From assembly GCF_033807575.1 (NCBI RefSeq), contig NC_084726.1, positions 6,758,001-6,822,000 on the forward strand: a DNA stretch of 64,000 bases. Direction: 5' to 3'. The notes under the pieces are model-generated. The model saw nothing but the letters and a program-made list of their open reading frames with translations. It did no database searches and had not been told where the DNA came from. A program made the translations under genes and the position numbers. This DNA is from Cydia pomonella. Its lineage: Eukaryota > Arthropoda > Insecta > Lepidoptera > Tortricidae. Of this stretch, positions 11,601 through 26,600 are shown one piece after another. How positions within the stretch are numbered: position 1 is the stretch's first letter; each line of letters opens with the position of its first letter.

Positions 11601-14600
11601 CAGCAGCAGGCGGCCGCGCACCAGCTGCACCGAGTGCACGGCGCCGGGCGCGCGCAGCCCGCGATGTGTACAGGTGACAGAGGCCCTAGTCGCACTCACA
11701 GACGGCGGGCTGGTCGTGCGAGGGCCGGCGCGGGTCGGGCAGCGCGTGCGCCGCGAAGCCGCCGCGGTAGCCCAGCAGCAGGCGGCCGCGCACCAGCTGC
11801 ACCGAGTGCACGGCGCCGGGCGCGCGCAGCCCGCGATGTGTACAGGTGACAGAGGCCCTAGTCGCACTCACAGACGGCGGGCTGGTCGTGCGAGGGCCGG
11901 CGCGGGTCGGGCAGCGCGTGCGCCGCGAAGCCGCCGCGGTAGCCCAGCAGCAGGCGGCCGCGCACCAGCTGCACCGAGTGCACGGCGCCGGGCGCGCGCA
12001 GCCCGCGATGTGTACAGGTGACAGAGGCCCTAGTCGCACTCACAGACGGCGGGCTGGTCGTGCGAGGGCCGGCGCGGGTCGGGCAGCGCGTGCGCCGCGA
12101 AGCCGCCGCGGTAGCCCAGCAGCAGGCGGCCGCGCACCAGCTGCACCGAGTGCACGGCGCCGGGCGCGCGCAGCCCGCGATGTGTACAGGTGACAGAGGC
12201 CCTAGTCGCACTCACAGACGGCGGGCTGGTCGTGCGAGGGCCGGCGCGGGTCGGGCAGCGCGTGCGCCGCGAAGCCGCCGCGGTAGCCCAGCAGCAGGCG
12301 GCCGCGCACCAGCTGCACCGAGTGCACGGCGCCGGGCGCGCGCAGCCCGCGATGTGTACAGGTGACAGAGGCCCTAGTCGCACTCACAGACGGCGGGCTG
12401 GTCGTGCGAGGGCCGGCGCGGGTCGGGCAGCGCGTGCGCCGCGAAGCCGCCGCGGTAGCCCAGCAGCAGGCGGCCGCGCACCAGCTGCACCGAGTGCACG
12501 GCGCCGGGCGCGCGCAGCTCCGCGATGCGGCAGCGCCGCGCCGCCGTGCGCGTGATCTCGTACACGTTCACTATGTACGCGTTCTGGAACAATAGGCATA
12601 CAGGGCCGGCTAAACTTATATTCAGAATTCTCTATAGTATTACAATGGTGTCAAAATCGCCGACGACAGATTATACTGGTTCAAACTGCCTTTTATGGAA
12701 TTATTAATTATTATTTTAACCAAATAATGAATAAAAAAATAGTCTAATTTATTTTAACACTTGAACGCATATATCGGAGTTAATTGTTCTACATTTACCC
12801 TCATACTCAGCAAAATATTAAATTTTAAGCAGCCCTTGGACTCCGCCAGCTTGACGCACTCCACCTCGGAACATTCTAGACCCCGCACTGTCTAACGTTA
12901 CCTGTCGCTTGCACACCACGGTGAACCCATACGTGTTGGTCTTGAGCTGGCCCGCCGCGAGCAGCACGCAGCCCTTGGACTCTGCCAGCTTGACGCACTC
13001 CACCTCGGAACATTCTAGAGCCCGCACTGTGTAATGTTACCTGTCGCTTGCACACCACGGCGAACCCATACGTGTTGGTCTTGAGCTGGCCCGCCGCGAG
13101 CAGCACGCAGCCCTTGGACTCTGCCAGCTTGACGCACTCCACCTCGGAACATTCTAGAGCCCGCACTGTGTAATGTTACCTGTCGCTTGCACACCACGGC
13201 GAACCCATACGTGTTGGTCTAGAGCTGGCCCGCCGCGAGCAGCACGCAGCCCTTGGACTCCGACAGCTTGACGCACTCCACCTCGGAACATTCTAGAGCC
13301 CGCACTGTGTAATGTTACCTGTCGCTTGCACACCACGGCGAACCCATACGTGTTGGTCTAGAGCTGGCCCGCCGCGAGCAGCACGCAGCCCTTGGACTCC
13401 GACAGCTTGACGCACTCCACCTCGGAACATTCTAGAGCCCGCACTGTGTAATGTTACCTGTCGCTTGCACACCACGGCGAACCCATACGTGTTGGTCTTG
13501 AGCTGACCCGCCGCGAGCAGCACGCAGCCCTTGGACTCCGCCAGCTTGACGCACTCCACCTCGGAACATTCTAGAGCCCGCACTGGGACTAGTCGCACGT
13601 GCCGACCTCGACCCGCTATTACAACTGTAACAAAAAATACCCTTGTAATTTTTTTTTTTTATGTAATGTAATGTCATGACTTTGACGTTTTATGTGTATT
13701 TTATTAGTTTGGAGCTGCTTGTTTGAAGTTTTTATGTTTTTACTTCGGAATAGTGTCAATGTGATAACGTAAATAAATTCAACGCCCCCGATTTATACGA
13801 AAACGATACCAAACACGGCCTAGTAGGTTCACTTACGTAGATATCAAGATAAATTTATTAAAAGTGATCACCTCCAACTAGTCCAAACAAAGTTACAAAG
13901 TAAAAAATTGTGTTTAAAGCATTTCCCGCAAGCAATTTTCCTCAAATGTTTGTGTTGTTTAAAACACGTTGTGTGTTCGATTCATTCCGAGAAAACGTGA
14001 CTGTGCTGGCACCCAAATTCCCCAAATTTTGCAGCTTCCGACTTATTTCTGTGGGGCTATCTAAACTTATGTGTCAATGCTAACAAGCTGATGAAATTTA
14101 AACAGTTAAAACCGACTATCCGACACAAATTTACTAAGATAACACTCCCTCACTCCCTTCGGTCGTGTTTTAATTTATCGCCACTCGTTTCGAATTTCCT
14201 ATTTTTCGCACTTGTATCGTAATGTACTATTTTAAAACAATACTTAATAATCTTTGAACTTAATAAATAATAATCTTAAAATTTAAAAACAAAATGTATT
14301 CTGATTTGCCCACAATGTATATGGCAGGGCCTGTGACGTACACCGACTGTTCTGACCTAAGCCGGTTAGTGTTCCTCTCTTACTCGCACTGAGCGTAAGC
14401 GAGAGCGAGATGGATGTGCAATTGTGCATGCTCGGGACCGCGGATATCATGTGTTCGAATTTTAAGTTTTAAAATAGAAAAGTAATCAGTGTTCACTGAT
14501 AAATAAAATTGCGCATTTTTAGACGCAATTTACATATTTTTAGCTTTTATGCATAAATTATAAAAAAAAAATTAAGTGCATTTTAGACTTACGTTCGTGA

Positions 14601-17600
14601 TTTTTGTCTATCGAGCGAATGTAAAAAAATCTGTATTCGAATAGCTGAAGTCCCTAGAGAAAATCGTCAAGATTGCTACCGTATTGTTTATCCAAAAAAG
14701 CGGTACGCATTTTCCGCCGCTTTTTGAAATGTCACCTTAAGCTTTATCTTGAACCACCTAGCACCTAGCCTCCTTACCAAGCAGCTGCTCCTCAGGCACG
14801 TACGCCGCCTGCGCGACCGGCGCGTGCTGCCGCCGGGGCGTGATCTCGGCGCGCTCCAGGTCGACGAGCGCCAGGCCGCCGTCGCCGCCGACGCAGAAGC
14901 GGGAGCCCTCCAGCACGACCGCGCACTGCGCGCCGCGGAGCGCCGCCGCTGCGCCGGAGTCCACTATCACGCATGCGCTGTATACCTGTATAGTATTCAA
15001 TCATTTTTTTTTTATTACCAGAAGGCATTTGACCACAGTCTCACTTGATGGAAAGTGCCGATGCAGTCTAGGATGGAACATGCTTACCTAAAAGATTAAA
15101 AGATTTTTCATCCTCTGAAAGACGGTCATTGTTGGTTTTAAAAAGTGCGCAGAAAGTGATACGTTTCTGCACTGAATACTTTTACTTTCCAAGTAAGATT
15201 TTTTTTTTTACGATAAGCAATTGAAATTTGGTTTTAGCTGGATATTTTATACAATTTCCATTCTGATATTTAACTCGTAATTCGATTAGCCCCAACGATT
15301 GGCTTACCTGTTCATTTGACTTAACTCTAGGAAGGGGTTTCCCTTTCAGAGGTACAGTTAAAATGAAAGGGTATCCGCTTCTTAATTCAAAAAATTATGA
15401 CACCTGTGCTGTCAACGCGCTGGACACCCAGTCCTTCACTTTAAATATATATAAGCAATATTTGATTCTATTTTTACAACGACAAAGTTGATAATGGCAT
15501 AAGCGTTATAATTTTTAATCGTTAAGCCTTCAAGAGGTTACCCGTATCATGAAGCGGTTAAAAAGCCAAATGAAAGGGTTTTAGTTAGCAACGGCTTTGG
15601 TAAGCAAAGCCTTACGAAATACCCCTTCCAAAACCCTCGAATGGGATACCGGACCGGCCCTCATTCGTATGTCATTCGTTGGCTAAGATTAATTAAGCAT
15701 TAAGACTAATTCACGCAGACCTAAATAGACTAAAATATTTGGCAAATTTTAACCGGCACATTTAAAAAAAAATCACAACATACTAGTAACTTACGCATTT
15801 GTCAGGCAGATTATTTCTCTTCAATATCCTATGTAGTTCACTTAGGGCGACCACCCATTTCGTCTTCTCAGACTCTGATTCCGCTAACATTAGTGTATGA
15901 GATCGCTTCCCTCCTTCCAATTGTGAGGTTGATATCTGTACAAAAAAACGAGAAAATACTTAAAAGACTCCACTCAAATACAGACAATCTTATGCATGCG
16001 TTAATAAGGTTGAGTATCGTAATAAATGGCTAACTTATACTAAATCCGCACGGTATGTCCTTTTTACTCGCATGTTTTTGTCCGTAGACGGAATGAAGTC
16101 CAAAATGTGACTCTACTCAAGACAATTTCAACCTTATGTATAAACAAATAAGATCGAGTATCGTATAGAATGTCTTACCCTAAATATGCACGGTATGTCC
16201 CTCTTATTGGCATGTATGACGTCGGAGTCCTTGACGGAAGCCACGCTGAAGTCGGGGTCGCGCATGTCCAGTACTTGACTTACGCATACTGAAGGTAACG
16301 CGTTTCTGTAACAATTCCGTATTTAGCTACAAATCTTTCAATGAACCCCTAAATACCTCAAAATGTCAAATACATCTTTCAAACTAATATACATACATAC
16401 AATCACGCCTATTTCCCGGAGGGGTAGACAGAGACCACGGATTTCCACTTCCTATTATCCTGATATACCTCTTTCGCTTCCTTCACTTTCATAACATTCC
16501 TCATACACGCTCGTCGGTTTAGGGTGCTCAAACCTGGCCTTTCTTCAAGATTTTCCCGATTTGATCAGGGACAGTCCACAGTCTACCCCTTCCAGCTCCC
16601 TCTTCTACTTCTCCCTTATACACTCTCTTTGTTAGCCTTCTCTCACTCATTCTTTCCACTTGTGGAAACCATCTCAACATACCTTCCTCAATTTTTGTCA
16701 CTACATCTTCGTTCAGTCTACACTTATCAGATTTTTAATTTATCAGAGACCAATGTATTGCGTGCATATTTGCATGTGCGATCTTAAATTATCTTAAGAT
16801 CCTTCTACAATATCTTTGCCAAACTGCGGCTCTGGATCACAAAACCAACTGAGCTAGAGTCGGACCAAACTAACTTTGCATGACTTTTGCAGTACGGCTA
16901 TGGGTATGTCCTTATGTCATCATTAATGTCAAATTTCCATGTTTATAATGACACTGAATCATTTTGTCCTATTCAAATTAACTTAGACGGACTTCGGTAG
17001 TAAAACAAACAAGTAACCTGACCTCACTGAGATGGTGCAAGTGGCGCTAAATGACTCTGCCAAACAGCATTGTGAATGATAGTATGTTTAATACAAAACG
17101 CTTATTTCCAGCTGCATTTTCTTACCTGTCCTGCGTAATATCATAGAGGAAGAGCTTGAAATCGCAGACAACGACAAACTGTCTCATCCAGCCTTTCTTC
17201 ACGCCGCCCGGCTTTGGTACCTGAGAGAAAAGAGAATTGTAAAGCAAACAAAGCTGAAACAGATGTCATATACCTACTAAAGAAAAACTGACCTTATGTA
17301 TTTCGTCATTTTATTGGTTTTCTAGTCATAAAAAATCTATTTTATGATACATGAGGAAAACGAGCAGATGGATCACCTGATGGTAAGCGATTACCGCCGC
17401 CCATGGACACCCGCAATACCACAGGGGTTGTAAGTGGAAGCCTTTAAGATGGGAGTACGCTCTTTTCTTGAAAGTTCGAAAGGTCGTATCGGTCCGGAAA
17501 TACCGCAGGCGACAGTTCATTCCACAGTTTAACAGTGCGAGGCAGGAAGTTTCTGGAGAAACGCAGTTGAGGACTGCCAACCATGTAAGTGGTGAGGATG

Positions 17601-20600
17601 GAAATGTTGTCGCGTAGGGCGATGGCAAAAAGGATTAAATATCGTTCAATTTTAGCATACGAGTATATCAGGTGTCACGCTCCGAGCGTGTTTCGTGGCC
17701 TAGAGGGTTGCATAAACAGCCTACATGTATACCTTGACGTAGCCCTCGTAGGCGGTGCCCTGGCCGCGGGCGGGGTCGATGCCGAGCGGGCGGCGGGAGC
17801 GCGCGGCGGGCAGCGGGCAGCGCGCCGCCACGCGGGCGCAGCACGCCGTGTGGACCGCGAGGCCGCACGTCTCGCAGCCTGCATGTATGTATACCTTGAC
17901 GTAGCCCTCGTAGGCGGTGCCCTGGCCGCGGGCGGGGTCGATGCCGAGCGGGCGGCGGGAGCGCGCGGCGGGCAGCGGGCAGCGCGCCGCCACGCGGGCG
18001 CAGCACGCCGTGTGGACCGCGAGGCCGCACGTCTCGCAGCCTGCATGTATGTATACCTTGACGTAGCCCTCGTAGGCGGTGCCCTGGCCGCGGGCGGGGT
18101 CGATGCCGAGCGGGCGGCGGGAGCGCGCGGCGGGCAGCGGGCAGCGCGCCGCCACGCGGGCGCAGCACGCCGTGTGGACCGCGAGGCCGCACGTCTCGCA
18201 GCCTGCATGTATGTATACCTTGACGTAGCCCTCGTAGGCGGTGCCCTGGCCGCGGGCGGGGTCGATGCCGAGCGGGCGGCGGGAGCGCGCGGCGGGCAGC
18301 GGGCAGCGCGCCGCCACGCGGGCGCAGCACGCCGTGTGGACCGCGAGGCCGCACGTCTCGCAGCCTGCATGTATGTATACCTTGACGTAGCCCTCGTAGG
18401 CGGTGCCCTGGCCGCGGGCGGGGTCGATGCCGAGCGGGCGGCGGGAGCGCGCGGCGGGCAGCGGGCAGCGCGCCGCCACGCGGGCGCAGCACGCCGTGTG
18501 GACCGCGAGGCCGCACGTCTCGCAGCCTGCATGTATGTATACCTTGACGTAGCCCTCGTAGGCGGTGCCCTGGCCGCGGGCGGGGTCGATGCCGAGCGGG
18601 CGGCGGGAGCGCGCGGCGGGCAGCGGGCAGCGCGCCGCCACGCGGGCGCAGCACGCCGTGTGGACCGCGAGGCCGCACGTCTCGCAGCCTGCATGTATGT
18701 ATACCTTGACGTAGCCCTCGTAGGCGGTGCCCTGGCCGCGGGCGGGGTCGATGCCGAGCGGGCGGCGGGAGCGCGCGGCGGGCAGCGGGCAGCGCGCCGC
18801 CACGCGGGCGCAGCACGCCGTGTGGACCGCGAGGCCGCACGTCTCGCAGCCTGCATGTATGTATACCTTGACGTAGCCCTCGTAGGCGGTGCCCTGGCCG
18901 CGGGCGGGGTCGATGCCGAGCGGGCGGCGGGAGCGCGCGGCGGGCAGCGGGCAGCGCGCCGCCACGCGGGCGCAGCACGCCGTGTGGACCGCGAGGCCGC
19001 ACGTCTCGCAGCCTGCATGTATGTATACCTTGACGTAGCCCTCGTAGGCGGTGCCCTGGCCGCGGGCGGGGTCGATGCCGAGCGGGCGGCGGGAGCGCGC
19101 GGCGGGCAGCGGGCAGCGCGCCGCCACGCGGGCGCAGCACGCCGTGTGGACCGCGAGGCCGCACGTCTCGCAGCCTGCATGTATGTATACCTTGACGTAG
19201 CCCTCGTAGGCGGTGCCCTGGCCGCGGGCGGGGTCGATGCCGAGCGGGCGGCGGGAGCGCGCGGCGGGCAGCGGGCAGCGCGCCGCCACGCGGGCGCAGC
19301 ACGCCGTGTGGACCGCGAGGCCGCACGTCTCGCAGACGACGCCTTGCCGCGTTAGACCGATCTAATCGAACAAGCAACAACTATTTATTACCTTTGATAC
19401 CTTGATAGCGCAATTCCTAGCTGAGCAACTTTACAAATCTCGAATTTTTGAAGCTATATTTCTGTCGCGCTGCGGTGGGAGTGCGTGCGTGCGATAAGGA
19501 CAACTGCAGCTCGGACTAAGATTCCCACGCAAACTCAAAAATCGAGGTTTCGCTCTCGACTGTTTCCTCCCCCAAAACGCAACCAATAATTATGAAATTT
19601 TGGAAACTGCAAGAGGAAGAAATAATCTATGCCGCTATGTTTGGATTTTTTGAATATTTATGGTCATATTTGTATACTACGCCTTTTTTTGCAGCCATTT
19701 GAAGCGGTTTTTACGATTTTCGAGGCGCTTTAAGTTTCTTCAATATAAAATAATCCAAAAAAGCAAACATAGCGGCACAGACGTTGATGATATTGATCTT
19801 ATTTGAAAAAAATCATTGCTCTAGGTTAAAAATCCAGAGAGGAAACAGTCGAGAGCGTATGTATGGAATAATCGCAACTAGGAATTCCTCTTAAGAAAGC
19901 TGGTTAAAAATGTAAGGCGTCATAAAAGTAGAAAAAGTCGACCCAATAGTTAATTGTTACAAACATTCCTAATCACGCAACTTTTTTCATATTCACTCAC
20001 ACTCACGCAACGTGCTCATGCTTCTTTCATTATTTATTTGCTACACATATGGCATGGCACCCAATTTATCTTTTCCTCCAGTCTATCAAACTAGCCACTG
20101 ATTACATTTATCTTAAAACTAACTAATAGCTCAAGAATATTAATAAAATCAGGAGCAATAATTCGTGTAGTGTTGAAAATTGGTATAGCTTATATATATA
20201 CCTTCTCTCTAGGTCTAAGTCTCCAGATAAACATACTAAAAGTCCTCGAGATTGGCCGTGCTGAGGGTTTTTTTTGTTTAGGTAAGCTTAGTCACCTGCT
20301 GACCAAATATAAAAAAACCGGCCAAGAGCAAGTCGGGCTATGCTCAGTGTAGGGTTCCTTAGTTACCAGTCCGTCAACATAGACTTTTTGCAAAAACTCA
20401 AAAACGGCTAGATTGAACAGGTTTGCTATAGTTTTCCTTGAAAGTCCTTACTAAGCTTTACTTTCACGATTTTTTTCATATTTTTTGGACCCATGGTTCA
20501 GAAGTTAGGGGAAGTAGAGGGGGAAACATATTATTTTTTCTTTCAGAGCGATTAACCTAACCTATCCAACGACACCCCACACTATAGGGTTGAACCCAAA

Positions 20601-23600
20601 AAAAAACATCCCCACTTTTGGTGTAGGGGAGCAACCATAAAAAAAATATTTCTTCTAGTTTTTATTTTGGGAAACGTGATTTTTTTGCCGTTTTTATTTG
20701 CGTAATGGTACGGAACCCTTCGTGCACGAGTCCGACTCGCACTAGGCCAGTTTTTTACGTATTATACTACATTTTACACATATACATATGCAAACAACAC
20801 ATATATAAGTATGTTCATTCAGTAAGGAGCGCTAGGAAAAATCCTACATTAAGTATTAGTAATAATTACCATGAGCGACGTGCAGTGGTTGCACTTGGTG
20901 GGACTGCTGAACGTCCGCACTAGGAACTGGTGCAGCTTCTGCTTGCCCGGCACCACGGGGCCTAATGAAGGATCCTGCGGAACAAATAATCAGGGATTAG
21001 TGTAACGAATATATTTTAGACGTCATGAGGTAGATGGCAGGCACTTAAAAATCTATAATAATTTATGGGATTAGGTAGAAGAATACGTTTTTTGCCTGGC
21101 GGTAAAGCGTGCTAATTTCAGACTGAAGGTCGCGCGCTTGAACCCCAGTCCTTATCAACGAAAGTACAAAACGTATTCGATATTTGAGTGTTTCTTTAAA
21201 AAAAATGCCTCTTGCATTAATTTTGTATTTTTTTCATAAATTTTGTGATTATTCTACTCAGTATCCGGCCGAGGCACGTCTACACTGGCCGTTTTGTGCG
21301 TGAGGAAATTGCCTCGCGCGTATGCTCGCTCTGTGTCGACTCGGCTAATGGGATAAAAAATGTCCCAAGGCTTTTTTTCCTATAGTGTTATCATTTCCCT
21401 ATATCCGTATAAGTTTTAAAAATGTATGGACATATTGGGACACTTTTTTTTCTCCTATAAGAGTGTAAAGGGCTCGCGATTCTGACTAGAAATGACACAA
21501 AAGTGGCAGAAGCGCTCATTTATCAATAGTTTTCCGGTGGCAGAAGAGATAGTGAGGAAACTGGACTAATTCGCGGCTCCGGATTGGAAGATCAGATGGC
21601 AGTCGCTTTCGTAATAACTAGTTTTCTTCCTAACGTCGGAGGTAAACTTCAAGTTTAATTATAAGCAATTAAACGATAAATAAAACTGACCGTGGACATC
21701 TCGCTAGGCGAGCTCTTGCTTGAGGCGGGCGTGGCGGCGCGCGCCTCCATCTCGTCCTGGGACTCGACGGAGCCGCTTAACGCTGCCGATTGCTGGGAGC
21801 CGTACATCAACTGTTGACAAAGTTTTCTTCGATCAGACAAACGACTTATTTGCGAAAAAAATACTACCATGCTCTATATTGAATCTTCATGTAGTCTATT
21901 GGTCTGCATTTAAATTATATGATAAAGTTTAACAACGCAAGCACCAGTTTTTCCTGATACCATGCACAGAAAATGTAACAACGCATATCATGAGTGCCAA
22001 ATTATTCAAAATGAGGCTATTGATAAAAAAATACACATCAGAATATAAATAAGTAACTCGATTGGTCTAATTTCTAACTACTTTTATTTTATCAAACTCA
22101 ACCTGAGAACATGCATGTCCGGTTCAGACCACATCACATTAAACTAATAAAACATACAAAACTACTTACACTACGTTTTATACCTTCCTCAAATAAAAAC
22201 ATGCAAACAATACAAAACTACAAACATAAATTAAAAGTACAGACACAATCAAATAATGACAACCAAAGTGGCCAAGTATACATATTGAACACACCCTTAT
22301 TTCTATGGTATCGAAGGTGTGTTTGCTATCGTGGATGTGTACCTAAAGTAGTACCTTTACTTTTTTGCCAAAGCCAAATTGAAAAAACAGACAGATGATC
22401 ATAGACTATAAAAAAACTGTCCGAAAGAGAGCATAAAACTTTTACAAAATGACCGCGTTTTTTTCGTAATAAATATGAAATATAATGCTTTCTTTCGACT
22501 TCTTTCCGTCACACTTTTTGACGGGAAATTGCTCTGTCATAGAGGAATAAGTAAACTTAATAACTCCATACATCAGTTTTCTTACCAAAACGATTATATT
22601 TTCGTAGTTAACATCTAGCGTCAAGTAGTGGATTTATCAGTACCGCTATTTGACACTAGATGTCACAAGTGTCGCGACTGACGAAAAGTGTATTGCTCAA
22701 ACAATTTACAACTTATATTTCAAGCAGAAGGAGTTGAAAATAGAGTTCCGGTTAATCCGGTTAATCTGGAAAATTGTTGAGCATTAGCCATTTCGTTCGT
22801 CGCGACACGTATTGCCAAGTAGCAGTACTACTGCTACTTGACGCTATATGTCGACTACGAAAATAATAACCGTATTGGTAATAAAACTGATGTATGGAGT
22901 GTGCACTTTATGCTTAGTTATTTCCAGTGATCGTACTTTTTCCAGCATTTTTGGTGCAGTGCTAGGGTTGTCAGTAGTGCCCAATATTAAATTGTTTGAA
23001 CCAAGAATCAAATAAAATAAAAAATAAAATAGCGTATTAAACAAATCTGAAATACAGAAAATATTCTCAGAACATGTAAAGCCTAACCCAATATGCATAA
23101 TGAAACGAACGGTTAATATACTACGAGGATATGAGAAAATGTAACACAGTTGCAATATTACTTTTATTTTCAGAATATAAACAAGCTGGTTGCTGTTGTT
23201 CGACAGGGCAATCAAAATTACGAAAACTAATCATCAGCATACCCTTCGAAAAATTTGAGGAATTTTGGGTGACAGTGACAGTAATAAATGTTATACCAAT
23301 TATAATAACTGATTAAAGTGTTTCATTCTCAATGGCAACATAATATTACATCATTTTAAACGTCAATCATATTATACACGTCGACAACCCTAGGTCGCTG
23401 TCGTGTGTCATTTGACGTCATCGCACCAAGAATGCTGGAAAAAGTACGACCACTGCTTATTTCTGTAAGCTCCTGTATAGATCAGTGGATGCCACATACG
23501 AGTATTTGACTACTTTGGCTGTCACAATCTGTTTGCTAACTTTACTATAGAATAGCTAGGAGCTACGCATAGCTATACCTGCGTACTGCAACAATGCTGT

Positions 23601-26600
23601 ACGTTTCCGTATCGGTACTGCGGCGACATCTAACGGCGGAAAATAAAACGTAAACAGCAAACGAAAATATACAATAAGCGTAAATTATACGTAATAAACA
23701 TTTGCTTTAGTTTCAAACATGGTCACGCCTTTTACTGTTCTTTGTTAGGGATTTTATGGGTTATAAAATAATGTATACTTTATTACGACAAATTGAATGA
23801 GGGTGACAATGTTTAAGATTTATTCATCGTGAGGTCAGATGTAATAGGATTTGCAAAAATAAATAAAGTAGCATCATATTAGCGTTACTGCACTATACAT
23901 AAATTCACAGATATATTGAAAGTTCATTAAAGATCCACTATTTTTAGTAAGCGCACTTTAAATATAAGCTAAGCGAAAACCTATCGATTTTTTTTTTACT
24001 ATATGTAATAATTTATTACTTTTGAATTATTCACCTAAGATATCTGCTATACTTCGTTTTTTTTAGAATTAGAAGGTAAGCAATATTGACGTGGATTTTA
24101 TTGAAAAACACTAGTAAAATAAGTTGCAGCTAATATGTAAAAATTAGATATATAGAATACATGATCATTTACATTATTTTGGTTTCATAAGTCGGTAATA
24201 GTTACTATTGAATAGCGTTTTTCAATAAAAAGTCACGTCAATATCGCTTACCTTCTTGTAATGCTAAATAAACGAAGTTTAGGATCGTCAACTGCATAAT
24301 CCACTCAAAGCCCCAACCAGAAAACATCTTAGTTCTTGGACTATACTTTCGTATCAACTTAGTTGTGACCTTATTTCAAGAAGATAATTGTGTCAATTAC
24401 TCTTAGGGTCTGTTTCACGATGTCCAAGTAAAGTCCTGAATAAGCTACTTGCCACTTATCTGACGAATAAAGTCATCGTTGGCGTTTCACAATCTTCAAA
24501 TAAGCTGAACTGGTAGATAAAGTGCTAAGTTTTGCAGCAAGTTTTATCTGGCATTTTCATTAGCTAACCGATACTTTACTCAGACTTTGTGAAACAGACC
24601 CTTATACACCTTATATTAACAGCGTTGTATTTCTTTAGTTTTAAATTAAACCTTATTTCCTACTCTATTGATTTGAAATTTAACTGCCATTTTTTAGAAA
24701 CTGACCTTTTCATCATTGTTGACCGGCACATTATCATAGTGGCGTTCCGTCGGCGCCTCTTTCAGGAATTGATCGAGGTAGCTCAGCTGCGACGACGGCC
24801 GATCCAAAACTGCAAAATGGCGGAGGATTAGACGGCGAAGTAGTGGTTGGTAGGTTAATCGGTTAGGGGAACACAAACCAATCCCGGCCGGAACCAACAC
24901 AAAGTTAGGACGCCTTTCGGGCTGTTTTATAAATTATAACACTTGACGATACACAGTATAAAATACACAGAGACTAAGTCAGAATGGCTTAGTGGTTGTA
25001 TAGAACAAGTAATTTTAAATAATAAAATGCTCTATTTATTTCGGTACACCACACCGATGTTTCTAAATCATTGGCAAAGATAAACAATAATAGTTGAACT
25101 TGGATGAAATTATTTAGTAAGATATTTTTTTAAAGTATAAAATCGAGTATTGATCTGTATCTCAACAAATAGAGCAAGAATTTGCTATTACAATATTCTA
25201 AAGCATGCACGTAGGACAATACATGTGGACGCGGTACAAACTAGAACCAGGAGCCCACATTGACACACAAAATTTACAAGATAGACGTATGAGATAAAAA
25301 GATATATTAAATACAAGATTTGAATGAAAAAGCCGTATTCCTGTGCCTTCTAAACATCACCTATATATATTTCACAAACAGTAAAATGTACATTCTAACC
25401 CCCTTATTCATAAACGTCTGCTAAAGTTGACAAGCCAGTAACAGTCGTTTGTCCCTTTCCATCATACCAATACGTCGGAAAGGGACAAACGATTGTTAGC
25501 GGCTTACCAACTTTAGTACACGTTTATGAATAAGGGGGTAAATATATTGATATTAAATGACACGGAAGTCAAAATAATATCTGTAATCAGGGTAACTTGC
25601 CCAAGATCAACCACCCTTTCAAATTGGCTGTGATCGTCAATATTAAGACATGTCACCCCAAAACAACCCACACAACTTACTAGTTTCAGAAAAATACTGT
25701 ACCCTTCATTGATGATTATTCTTAAACTACCTATGTTTGTTTTTGTATCAATATGGACTCATGATGTGTCTACTGTTCACAAACTCAAATACAATACGAT
25801 TAGTCATTGATACAAACAAGTGTTAAGGGAAACCATCGCTGAGCGCGTTATGAGGCGTTGGATGGACTTTAGACTCTTTTTTAGAAATCGATTACTAATT
25901 AGGTAGCCGACAATAAGGATATTAAGATTATTTTCAGTAACGATATCCATCAAGTCCAGATCTGATGATCTTATCGGATATTGTGTATAAAGCGGGAGTT
26001 TCATACGATTAGCGATTAAAATATCAGATTGTCTATGGTATGAATATCCCGCTTGCGTCTCCTTACTCATGGGAAGGAACCGTTAAAATATGTAATAGGA
26101 GTAAGATACGTAAACAAAAATAAGCAAACGTTTTTGAATTACTTTTTTTGTATCTTGCTTTTCATGGTGCTTTTTTTTTAATGAAATAATGTGTTGAATT
26201 AAAAAATAAAATGTTGGTCACATCCATGCCACCGCAGTAAGCTCAAAGCAGAAGCGAAGCGATAAGAAAACGAAAAATAGCCAATGAGTGCGATCATCAC
26301 TGTTTTTGAGTCAAATACATTTCAATTTAGAATTAATATACAAATATATAAACTTATGTAACAAAAAATACAAGAAACGGATGATACCCTTACTTCAAAT
26401 GACAATAATTTGCCATAGACAACAAAAAATATTAATACAGAACAAGCGAAAGAGGTGTTCAAAATGATTTTGGTACGATTATTTTTTTGAATAAGTTCGT
26501 GTTAGTCATTTTTAACATCTCACTCACTTGGCTACTTATTAAAAACCTCAATACCACATCAACAATTATTACTAAATAAACATAAATCTTCATAAAATAA

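Noticed and set aside
11403..12595. Arg/Ala-rich open frames in the 172-bp array on plus
   Set aside because: Antisense of GC-rich CNH coding sequence, repeated.
17589..19380. Open frames of 500-590 codons in both strands of the 162-bp array
   Set aside because: Repeat by-products. Only the minus frame containing CETCGLAVHTACC corresponds to gek.
21085..21165. tRNA gene (box-B-like CGCTTGAACCCC)
   Set aside because: No cloverleaf could be built; it is probably a decayed tRNA-derived SINE.
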